A stretch of 30,095 bases of DNA, from NCBI GenBank assembly GCA_002887195.1, contig PJAB01000310.1, positions 1 to 30,095 on the forward strand, written 5' to 3'. This document shows positions 17,837 through 26,062 of this stretch, piece by piece. Position numbers and translations under genes: made by a program. The stretch comes from Chrysochromulina parva. Taxonomy: Eukaryota > Haptophyta > Prymnesiales > Chrysochromulinaceae. Numbering within the stretch: position 1 is the stretch's first letter; each line of letters opens with the position of its first letter. Under the pieces are notes generated by a model. It made no database searches. It worked only from the letters and a program-made list of their open reading frames with translations, and had not been told where the DNA came from.

Positions 17837-18400
17837 AGGTACATGGATGGTGTGTCGAGGCCGCGTCCTGCGCGGTGAGGCGCGCGTTCTGGAACGGCTT
17901 AGGCGGTTCGAGCGTTCGACCGGCGATCCTACTTCGGCCTAGATCGCTCTCGGCGCCGTCGGAGTCGGCGTGGCGATGTGACCCGGACGACGGTCATTCG
18001 GGGCGCGCACTGCGCGTCGCTTGTAATTGAAGAAAGAAGAATATACACGTCCTAAAGAACTGATGAACAAAACCGTTGAAATCACGGTTCCAGCATCTAG
18101 ACATACGCTTTTCACCCCCGACCCCCGTGCGGGCCTTACCCGTGCCGCGATGCGCGGCCGTGTCGTGCGCGGGGCGCCTCTTGTGCGGCGCGCCGGGTTG
18201 CGCCGGCCCAACGCGTGTATACTGCCCGGTGCCCGCTTGTGCCAGAGTCAGCGGCGCTGTGCAAACCGTCTCACGCGGCTCGCCTCAGATGCCTCGATGC
18301 CGCGCGGGCGAGACCTCGCATTGGGGTGTTGAGAGCGCCCCGTGGACGAGAGCGTCCTCGCGGACTCCGCGCGAGCACGAACGCGGCTGCAAGGACTGTG
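17837..18400. other. Spacer between convergent profilin and SET-domain genes
   Basis: A 564-bp stretch holding two 3' ends. The part at about 18022-18105 is clearly richer in A/T than its surroundings. Arginine-rich open frames on + are composition artefacts. No RNA gene or repeat family was recognised. Confidence 0.55.
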
Positions 18401-19926
18401 CTACAAGGCGATCGGAGCGCTGCCGAGCGCCTGCAGTGCGACGTCGCAAGTCCGAATGGTCCGGAGTAATATGCGCTTCTCGTTGCGGCGCAGCTTGACG
18501 GCCATGCGCTGGTTGCGGCTGAGTGCGGCGAATAGGCGGCCATTCTCCATCAGCGCGGCATCCTCTGCCTCTGTCTGCGGATAGAGCGCGAGCACGCGCT
18601 CACAGCCCTCGCTCAGGGCGCGCTGTGCTGCGGCCTCATTCGCCACCGAGATGCGCTCGTTGTATTTGAAACTGTCGAGTGGGCCGTCCGACGGCGTCAG
18701 GCAGCATAGGCGAAGATACCTGAGAAGGCGGGGTACGCGGGGTGGCTGGTAAGTCTGCGCCGATATGAGGTAGCTCGCGGCTCTCACGCGACGATGTTTC
18801 AGGTTCAGCGGGGCGGGCTGCGTGCAAGCGGGTGGCGAGCGCGCGCGCACTGCAGCAGCTCAGAGGAGTAGCGATCGATGAGGAGCGGGAAGGCCATCGT
18901 GGGGGTGAGGCCCTGCTGTTGCAGGAACGCGGCCTTCTCGTCGTAGCGCGGGTCGGTCGGGTCGAGCGAGATCGTCACCTCTACCTCGTCGAACAGGTTG
19001 CGGTCCACCACGAAGCCGTAGAGCAGCAACAGCTCCGCATTCGATTTCTGGCCGTAGGAGATGAGCACCTGGTCGTTCTTGGCATAGGAGCGGTCGGCGT
19101 ACAGGACGACCTCGCGCTCCTTGGAAAAGGGGACCTCGTTGTAGAAGAAGTAGGCCGAGCAGTACGGTGAGTGGTTGAGCAGATCGGCGTACGGCACGAG
19201 CGCAAGCTCACCGGTCTCGCGTAGGTCAATCGCGCGCGAAAGCAGCATCGACATCGCCCACTGGAAGGCCTCGAGCGAGAAGACGCTCTCATCGAGCCCA
19301 TTGGGCTGCAAGATATCGGTCAGCAGCGCCGCATACTCCCGCTCGATTTTGGCGCGCAGCGACGCCGTCGACGCGAGAATGCCCGAGCCCTCGAGTAGAG
19401 CCAAGTCGTCCTCATTCCACAACCACGTCTGGCCGACCTCCTCGGCCGTCGGCAGGATGCGGATGTACGAGGCCCAGAAGGATTGCTGGCCGAGCGAGCG
19501 CTCGTGTATTAGCAACAGCGCGAGCGCCAGGTACTCGTTCAGGCTGTCCGGCACGATGCTCGAGCCGAGCTCGCGCTGCGCCGTCTTGCGAGTGAGGAGG
19601 AGCTTTGATGGCACCTTGACTATCTCTTGGCCTTGCGTGAGCTCCTTGCGCGCAATCAGCCCGCGGCCTGAGAGCTCAAAATCTTCGACGGTCTCCGCCT
19701 CGACGCGCAGCGGATGTGCTGCGCGTCCCCAGCCCGCCTCGGGAGACAGGCAGACGCCGTTGGACTCGAGCCAAGTCACTAGCGCCTTCTCGCGAGTGCG
19801 ACGGTCGTCGGTCGGTGCGTCGAGCAGAGCCAGGCGCGGTGCATGCGCTCGTGCTTGACACGGTATCCGAGTTGGGTCGCGTGCAGAGAACGAGCCCGCC
19901 GCAACGAGGAGGGCCTCGAGAATCAT
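18401..19926 (-). CDS. SET-domain protein methyltransferase with Rubisco-LSMT substrate-binding domain
   Basis: Exons 19926-18851 and 18719-18401 give 464 residues. Members of this class (plant Rubisco LSMT, SETD3, SETD6) methylate lysine or histidine side chains of non-histone proteins using S-adenosylmethionine. SET marks are FELSGRGLIARKEL (GRG 88-90), VPYADLLNHSP (ADLLNHS 247-253) and ISYGQKSNAELLLLYGF (YG 291-292). The second exon supplies the Rubis-subs-bind helical domain: YLRLCCLTPSDGP, FKYNERISVANE, LSRNQRMAVKLRRNEKRILL. The 131-bp intron 18850-18720 (GTGCGC...CTCAG) joins SELLQ to YLRLCC across codon CA|G. ATG 19926 starts MILEALLVAAGSFSARDP, a mildly hydrophobic leader that could be organellar. 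The presence of plastid-type features suggests, but does not show, a plastid substrate. Longer upstream reading overlaps the divergent gene and was rejected. Confidence 0.9.
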
Positions 19927-20060
19927 CGCTTCGATGAATTCCGCACCACGAAACCGAGAAATGAAAGACGAGCGGAAGCATTGAACTTTTGCGTCGAGTT
20001 GGCGATAGGACCATTTTAGGAGAATGTCTCGAAACTCTCGCTGCCGTCCGGACGCCGCAG
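19927..20060. promoter_or_regulatory. Putative bidirectional promoter, SET gene / RanBP2-zinc-finger gene
   Basis: A 134-bp spacer separates outward-facing ATGs at 19926 (-) and 20061 (+). No TATA element stands out. The call rests on arrangement. Confidence 0.35.
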
Positions 20061-21743
20061 ATGCCGCCGCCCACTGCATGGTCCTGTTCAGCGTGCACGT
20101 ATGAAAACGTCGACGGTGCACGCGTTTGCGAGATGTGCGGGACGCCACGGCCGGGCGGCGGCGGTCCGCCGCCGCCGACAACCGCCGATCCGTTTCCATC
20201 GACCGCTGCTCGAACTCAACCTCCTCCCCAGCTGCACCCTCCTCAACAACGCCCGGCTGTGGCCACGCAGCAGATGATGCCCTTCCAGCAGGCGATGCCA
20301 ATGCAGCAGGCAATGCCGTTCCAGCAGCCGTCGGAGCTTTTACGCGTGATAATTCCGCAGGGGTGTGTTGCGGGCCGTCAGTTCCGCGTGGCGGCCCCCG
20401 ATGGCACGCAGCTCGACTGCGTGGTGCCTCCCGGCTACGGACCGGGAATGGAGATCCACGTGGCCTTGCCTCCGCGGCTGAGTGCGCCAACGGTGCAAGT
20501 GGCAGGGCCTCACTACGCCCATCGCCCTGCCGCACCGCCCCCCCCCAGAGCCCCGAGAGTGCCGTGGATGTGTTCGCAATGCACCCTCGAGAATGTAGCC
20601 GGCGCCTCGGTGTGCGCTGCATGCGAGGGGCCAGGCCCGGCACCACCGCGAGCACCGCGTGTTGAGGCGCCACCAGCCTGGGACGCGCGCGCCCCTCGGG
20701 ACGGCGCGAGGGCACCGCCTCCGTCTCAATACGACCACGATGAGGACGAGCTCGAGCAGCAGATGCTGGCGCTCGCCCTCGCGGAGAGTGCGCGGATGGC
20801 TGGTTTGCCGGTGCCGGCGGGTCCGGCGCCGCTTGGGCGCCACCCCAGCCACCCAGATGCCTCTGACCGGATGCTCTCGATGGCGCAGACGAGCCAGGCC
20901 GTGGTGACGGCGCCCGCGCTGCGCGTGGCAGGCGACTCGCGCGGCACCGCCTCGACGCTCGTCGGGCTCACTCCCGAGGAAGAGCTCGAGCTGGCCATGC
21001 TACGCTCAAAGTACAATACGTTCGACGAACCGCCACCCCCGGGCACAAAGTTTCCGCCCGCTCCGCCGCCCGCGCCACCCACGGCACCGATGTCACGCAG
21101 CGATCTCGCAGCGCCGGCGATGACCAAGTCGCTGCTGCCGAACATGCCGAAGATGTTCAAGTCCGGCGCATCGCACGCCGTTTCCAACGGCAGCTACGCG
21201 GCCTTCGACGACAGTGATGCGGTGAGTCGGCCCCTGTCGATAGCTCCGCTCAGCGCCATGTCGCGCCAGCCGCCGCCACCGGGTGCCGACGCGTCCGCAG
21301 CGGCGACGGCCCCGATGAGCTCGCTCAATCTCGCCCCGATGAGCTCGCTCAATCTCGCCCCGATGAGCTCGCTCAATCTCGCCCAATCGTTGAGTTCGGC
21401 CGCGGCGATGGGCGTCACGGCGCCGCTGCCGCCCGCGCCCAAGCCGACGCCGAGCTTCAAGCCTAACAAGGTCGGCAGCGGCAGCCTCAGTGCGAGCTTG
21501 CTCGATGGCGACGAGCTCGGCGAGATGCATCTCGCGCCTCTCGTCGCGCCGCTCGTCATGCCGCCGATGTCCACATACGTTGCGCCGGCACACATGGCGC
21601 CGGCACACGCGGCGCCGGAGCTCCCGACTGCGAAATTGATTTCGGTGGAAGAGACATGGGACGACGCCGACCGACCCCTGCGCCTCAGCACGGTGCCCGA
21701 AGTGAAAGGCGTTGGCGGATCAGGCTATGCGCGGTTGGAATGA
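20061..21743 (+). CDS. RanBP2-type zinc-finger protein with UIM-like motif
   Basis: A 560-residue single-exon protein from ATG 20061, the first in frame. Two RanBP2-type zinc fingers are seen: WSCSACTYENVDGARVCEMC (7-26) and WMCSQCTLENVAGASVCAAC (about 169-188). Both keep W-x-C-x2-C...N...C-x2-C. The T-(Y/L) pair after the second Cys resembles NZF fingers that bind ubiquitin via TF. Between them, about 95-145, is a VPPG-type segment (VIIPQGCVAGRQFRV, CVVPPGYGPGMEIHVALPP). At about 225-245, acidic DEDELEQQMLALALAESARM fits a ubiquitin-interacting motif (A-x3-S). The rest is Pro/Ala-rich and probably disordered, with three exact copies of APMSSLNL at 417-440. I infer a cytosolic ubiquitin-binding adaptor. 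RNA binding is the alternative for RanBP2 fingers. Confidence 0.82.
   Translation: MPPPTAWSCSACTYENVDGARVCEMCGTPRPGGGGPPPPTTADPFPSTAARTQPPPQLHPPQQRPAVATQQMMPFQQAMPMQQAMPFQQPSELLRVIIPQGCVAGRQFRVAAPDGTQLDCVVPPGYGPGMEIHVALPPRLSAPTVQVAGPHYAHRPAAPPPPRAPRVPWMCSQCTLENVAGASVCAACEGPGPAPPRAPRVEAPPAWDARAPRDGARAPPPSQYDHDEDELEQQMLALALAESARMAGLPVPAGPAPLGRHPSHPDASDRMLSMAQTSQAVVTAPALRVAGDSRGTASTLVGLTPEEELELAMLRSKYNTFDEPPPPGTKFPPAPPPAPPTAPMSRSDLAAPAMTKSLLPNMPKMFKSGASHAVSNGSYAAFDDSDAVSRPLSIAPLSAMSRQPPPPGADASAAATAPMSSLNLAPMSSLNLAPMSSLNLAQSLSSAAAMGVTAPLPPAPKPTPSFKPNKVGSGSLSASLLDGDELGEMHLAPLVAPLVMPPMSTYVAPAHMAPAHAAPELPTAKLISVEETWDDADRPLRLSTVPEVKGVGGSGYARLE
21309..21380 (+). repeat. In-frame 24-bp tandem repeat, three copies
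   Basis: A 24-bp unit is repeated three times inside the RanBP2-zinc-finger gene and encodes APMSSLNL three times. The copies look identical at the base level, which suggests recent expansion. Confidence 0.9.
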
Positions 21744-22125
21744 GAGACGATGAGGCGACGCGGTGCACGCGTGCACCCACGGCCCGCACGATACATGAGA
21801 GCTGAGAGACCGACACGCATGAGATACGCCGTGGGCCCTTTGGCCGCGCTGCCGATGAGCGACTTTGGGGGGGGGTGCCACGGCCCACGGGCAACGGTCC
21901 CTCTGCCCGTGCCACACTCTGTCAGCTCGTACCTACATTTGCAATGTACAACATACATGTGCTGGGTGACCGCGCCGTAGAGTGTGGTGCGTGTGGTTTC
22001 ATCGATTGCCTCTTCATTTGCTTGGGGAATTCCGCGGACGCAAACATCGTTGATTAGGAAACCTCGTACGGGTCGCTCACCAGAACCCGCTCCGGTCCTG
22101 CTCCCTCCTATCCGTCGTGAACGGC
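21744..22125. other. Spacer between two + strand genes
   Basis: A 382-bp stretch that should hold the 3' UTR of the zinc-finger gene and the promoter of the next. A perfect 16-bp palindrome, GGTGCACGCGTGCACC, is at 21762-21777. A hairpin with an 8-bp perfect stem (CACGGGCA/TGCCCGTG, 10-nt loop) is at about 21886-21911. No gene was recognised. Confidence 0.6.
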
Positions 22126-25100
22126 ATGTTCAGTGGCAATCGCGTCTCTCGCCAAGTGCTCGAGTCCATCTTAACGAACCTGAAGGTGCTCGAGGACCCA
22201 GTTTCGGAGCGCGACGAGCAACGCATTGCTGCCGCTGCCGCCGCTTGTGCCGAGCTCTCCTTCCTACGCTTGCTTGAGCCGGAGGAGCTGGTGGATACTT
22301 GCCGACAGCACCTGCGCGTGGAAAGGCTGCGCGCCGGCGAGGCCGTACACCTGCAGGGCATGGAGGCCACCGCGGCTTTCGTGGTTCTCTCCGGACAGGT
22401 GAGCTGCCACGCTCGCAAGGACCTGATGGACATCGAGGGCGGTGCGCACATGCACCTGCTACGCGAGTGGAAGCAGCGGGAGCTGGCCACAGCCAAGGAG
22501 GAGGCGGTTAAAGCCAAGGCGCGCTATGCCTACATCTCGTCGAGTGCCAACGCGGGATCGGCCGCGGAGGCGGCCGCCAAGCATGAAGCGGCGGTCGCGG
22601 AGCAAGCGGTGGAAGTGGCGGCGGAGGCGGTGGCGAATGTGATGCTCAGTGGCTTGGTGCCGCCAGATAAATACTTGATGCTCCCCGATATGATGGGAAA
22701 GCAGCGTGCTCTCGCCGCCACGCCAACGCCCTCCGCCCCGCGCAAGTTCGGGCTGCGCCAGCAACTCATGCGCGCCACTATGGACCTCGGGTTGACCAGC
22801 GATCTTTCGCCGAGCGAGGTGCGCAGCAAGGCGAGCAAGCTGGTAGGCGTTTGCCTGACGGTGCACAATACGGGCGACTCCTTCGGCGAGCCAACGCTCG
22901 ACTCGTCCAACCGGCGCGCCATCACCGCCGTGTGCAACACCGCGTGCACGCTGCTCGTCTGCCCGCGCCACGTTCTCGCTGCGACGGCGGGTGCGGAGCG
23001 ACTGAAGCTACAGCTTGAGTGGCTACGAAACGTGCCGGCGCTCGCTATGTGCTCGCCGCCAACGCTCGCGCAGCTGCTTCAGGCCGCGCGCCGGCGCACC
23101 TTTGCCTGGTCCGAGCCGGTTGTGCGCGCGGGTGATAAGGGCGCATGCCTGTATCTCGTCATGTCGGGCGAGCTTAGCCTGTCTCGCGCCACCTCGCGCC
23201 CACCGGCGCCTGCGCCGCACACGCCCGCGCCGCCCGTCCTCTTCTCGCCTGTGCCTCAGCAGATCGGCATACGGCCCGCCTCGCCGCCGCCGACCACACC
23301 AGCATACTTCCTCGCGGGTGCCGCCGACCCAGCCAAGCGCGCTGCCGATGCGGCCGGCTCGCCGAAGCCTGCGGCCGCCGGGGTCGGCGACAGCAACACT
23401 CCGCGCGAGATAACGCTCCGCACGATCGGCTGCGGGCAAATGGTGCCGTGCATCGTGGCGGGCGCCGCGTCGCTGGGCGGCGCTGTGACACTGGCCGAGG
23501 GCGTGCGCTTCCCCTATACGGCACGTGTTGCCTCCGCACACGCGGAGCTGCTATTGCTTGACGGCCGCTTCCTCAGCCTCGTGCTCGCCCGCCAGGACAA
23601 CGGACGTGCGATCGGCGAGCTGACAGCGCTGCTGCAGTCGGACGCGCGGCGGATGGAGCAGCTGGCGCAGGCCACCGAGGATCGCTGGCTGACCGAGCTC
23701 GTCACCGCCAAGATCATCATCGCACCTGCAGTGGCACCTGCCACTCCCACGCCGCCTTCGAAGCCCTCGCAGGCGCGCACTCCTGGCGCGTCTTCACCTC
23801 GACTCGTCAGTCGACCAGCTACTGGGCAGCGTCAGCCGCCGCACGTGCTGCCCGGCCCCGAGGGCCCGCCGCGTGTCCCGCCCCCGCCCGACCCCGGGGT
23901 GATCGCCCCCTCCAAGTATAGTGACCCGAGCCGGCCGGGCCCGCTGCCCTTGCCTCCGTATTTTGAGCCGTCCACGCGGCGCGATGACGAGGACGTGGCT
24001 GCGGCGCTGGTGCCCAGCGAGGTGGTGGGCGAGGCGATGGGCGCCCGCGCAGCCGACGTGCAGGCCCTTGAGCGAGCGATGGAGCTCGCGCGCCTCGGCG
24101 AGCGCGCGCGCGCCCACGCCCTCCGCGCGCCGAAGCCGCCGCCGCGCGCGACGTCGCAGGGGGCTGAGGCGCTTGAGCCGCCCGCCGGCCGGCTGTTACC
24201 CGATCCCGAGGCGGCCCTCGTCGTCGAGGTGGCGCGCATGGAGGCGGAAGCGCTGGAGCAGGCGCATGAGCTGCAGGTGATGTTCACACCACGTCCGCTC
24301 CGCGTGGGGGTAACCCCCAAGCCAGACTTCACGGCGATCACCAGGAAGCACCCGACCGGTGCCACACCGTCCGAACGGCAGCGCGCCGTCACTGCGTATC
24401 TCCTCGAGGCCAACAGCTTGCACAACCCCTTGCAGTCTGAGCAAGCTGTAGCTGCTGCTAACAGCGCCGCCGCCGCCGCCGGATCGCGTCCCGACTGTGA
24501 ACATCGCCGCACTGTGAACGCCGCCGGATCGCGTCCCGACTCCGTCAGCTTGCCGCCGCGCCCGCGACAGCGCGGCGCACGCCCCGTTTCGGCGGTGCCC
24601 GCTTACCGGCGCGAGGGCGGCGCCCAACTCGGCGCATATTGGACGGGAGACACGAGACCGCCATCACCGCGCGCCTTTGGTGCCGTGGGCGCGGGCTGGG
24701 CGACGGGGGCGGCGCGTCCCCACTTTGAGCGGCCGCACTCGGCGCAGCCACGTGTGGCGCACCGCCGCCAGGGGACCGCCCTCAGCCCGCGCCAGCAGCA
24801 GCAGCATGCTCAGGTCTATCTCCACCAGCCGCCGCCGCCGATCCAGCTCGGCTATGGCTTTGGGTACGAGCCGAGGCAGTATCCTATGAGCTTCGAGACG
24901 CCGCATCACTCGCCGCACTCGCCGCGCTTCTCAGTGCACATCGGTGAGGACACCGCTGCCGGGGCCCATGGAGGGGGCAATTCTGGAGGGGCCAATTTGG
25001 ACGACATCCATGCTGACGGCGTCGTCGCGAGCACAGACGCCAACCTCGCCGCGGCCGCCCTGCCGCCCAAGCCATCGCAGCAGCCAGCAGAGGCGCTGCC

Positions 25101-25764
25101 GCCACCCGCTCGCCGCGGGTACGCGAACGCTCTCGAGGCCCATGTGCGCCGGATGCGCGCGGCCCGTGGTGTTCCAGAAGGAGGGGGAAGTAAGGCGTTG
25201 GCCGCCGAGGATGGGTACCGCGCGCCGCTGGCGGTGCACCTGCTCAACGACGACGGCTTCCTGCGGATGCAGGTCGAGGAGTCTCGGCTGCACCGCGCCG
25301 GTCTGGCCGGGGAGAGCGATGAGGCGCTGGCGCTCGCTTGGGACCATGTGACCGTCGCAGAGATGGCCAGGGTGTTGAGCGGCTCGTGGCAGCCGCACAA
25401 GCGGCCACCGCTCATCTCCACCTCGATCCACGCCGTCGAGGCGCCGCCTGTGACGCACCATCGCCGCCAGCCGCACGCGCGCATGGGCGCAGCACCCTCG
25501 CACGCGGTGCACGACGCGATCGCGACAGCGCGCCGTGTCGGCGCGCAGGCGGACAACGGCCCTCTGGTGCTCCAGACCGCCGAGGCGTCGTCCCGGGCGC
25601 TTCCGACCGGGGACGCGTCGTCCGCTGGTGGTGTCAGGCCTCCGCGCCTCGCCGCTACGATGGCCCCGCAGCCCTCGCTCTATGGCCGCCCGGTGCAGGT
25701 CGATGGCCCGGGCATCGCCACCGCGCTCGCGGGCACGGGCTTGCGGCGCGCACCTCTGGCGTGA
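22126..25764 (+). CDS. Large protein with two cNMP-binding-like domains
   Basis: A 1212-residue single open frame from ATG 22126 (a GTG at 22117 lies three codons upstream). The first cyclic-nucleotide-binding-like fold begins near residue 63 (VERLRAGEAVHLQGMEATAAFVVLSGQV). It is interrupted at about 110-175 by an Ala/Glu/Lys-rich helical insert and resumes with GDSFGEPTLD...RRAITAVCNTACTLLV. The second begins near 300 (FAWSEPVVRAGDKGACLYLVMSGELSLS) and, after a Pro/Ala-rich insert, ends with PYTARVASAHAELLLLDGRFL. Neither shows a clean phosphate-binding cassette (E-x-A...R-x-A/T), so ligand binding is doubtful. The C-terminal 650 residues are Pro/Ala/Arg-rich and probably disordered. The architecture recalls CNBD2-like proteins, some linked to cilia, but that is only a suggestion. 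No kinase or channel domain is present. Confidence 0.75.
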   Translation: MFSGNRVSRQVLESILTNLKVLEDPVSERDEQRIAAAAAACAELSFLRLLEPEELVDTCRQHLRVERLRAGEAVHLQGMEATAAFVVLSGQVSCHARKDLMDIEGGAHMHLLREWKQRELATAKEEAVKAKARYAYISSSANAGSAAEAAAKHEAAVAEQAVEVAAEAVANVMLSGLVPPDKYLMLPDMMGKQRALAATPTPSAPRKFGLRQQLMRATMDLGLTSDLSPSEVRSKASKLVGVCLTVHNTGDSFGEPTLDSSNRRAITAVCNTACTLLVCPRHVLAATAGAERLKLQLEWLRNVPALAMCSPPTLAQLLQAARRRTFAWSEPVVRAGDKGACLYLVMSGELSLSRATSRPPAPAPHTPAPPVLFSPVPQQIGIRPASPPPTTPAYFLAGAADPAKRAADAAGSPKPAAAGVGDSNTPREITLRTIGCGQMVPCIVAGAASLGGAVTLAEGVRFPYTARVASAHAELLLLDGRFLSLVLARQDNGRAIGELTALLQSDARRMEQLAQATEDRWLTELVTAKIIIAPAVAPATPTPPSKPSQARTPGASSPRLVSRPATGQRQPPHVLPGPEGPPRVPPPPDPGVIAPSKYSDPSRPGPLPLPPYFEPSTRRDDEDVAAALVPSEVVGEAMGARAADVQALERAMELARLGERARAHALRAPKPPPRATSQGAEALEPPAGRLLPDPEAALVVEVARMEAEALEQAHELQVMFTPRPLRVGVTPKPDFTAITRKHPTGATPSERQRAVTAYLLEANSLHNPLQSEQAVAAANSAAAAAGSRPDCEHRRTVNAAGSRPDSVSLPPRPRQRGARPVSAVPAYRREGGAQLGAYWTGDTRPPSPRAFGAVGAGWATGAARPHFERPHSAQPRVAHRRQGTALSPRQQQQHAQVYLHQPPPPIQLGYGFGYEPRQYPMSFETPHHSPHSPRFSVHIGEDTAAGAHGGGNSGGANLDDIHADGVVASTDANLAAAALPPKPSQQPAEALPPPARRGYANALEAHVRRMRAARGVPEGGGSKALAAEDGYRAPLAVHLLNDDGFLRMQVEESRLHRAGLAGESDEALALAWDHVTVAEMARVLSGSWQPHKRPPLISTSIHAVEAPPVTHHRRQPHARMGAAPSHAVHDAIATARRVGAQADNGPLVLQTAEASSRALPTGDASSAGGVRPPRLAATMAPQPSLYGRPVQVDGPGIATALAGTGLRRAPLA

Positions 25765-26062
25765 GCGCCCCTGCGCTGCTCGCACCCGCTCGCACCCGCT
25801 CGCACCCGCTCGCACCCGCCACCGCGATCTATCATACAACCATTGGAATTTCACAATCGAAGCACAGTAGTTAGTCTGCCTCATGTACAATTCAATACAC
25901 ACACGACCACACGGACAAGCGTCGACTTGGTCGACTGCGACATGACTCATGAGCAAGATAGCCTGGTTTGCAACGGCTGTCGCTCACAAACATTGGCTGT
26001 GAACGTGGCTCGCCCACTCCAGAAAAAGAAGCACACGCCCGCCGCACGTCTGGCGTCGCGCG
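25765..26062. other. Spacer with 10-bp tandem repeat
   Basis: A 298-bp stretch between two + strand genes. Right after the stop, CGCACCCGCT is repeated three times with a fourth copy differing at the last base (25781-25820). The remainder is more A/T-rich and probably carries the UBE4 promoter and 5' UTR. Confidence 0.7.

Noticed and set aside
18061..18110. A TGATGA box suggesting a C/D snoRNA in the profilin/SET spacer
   Set aside because: No D box at a suitable distance and no terminal stem were found.
19927..20715. Long upstream extension of the SET-domain frame
   Set aside because: It begins at GTG, has no SET-family similarity and lies antisense to the zinc-finger coding sequence with its clear fingers.
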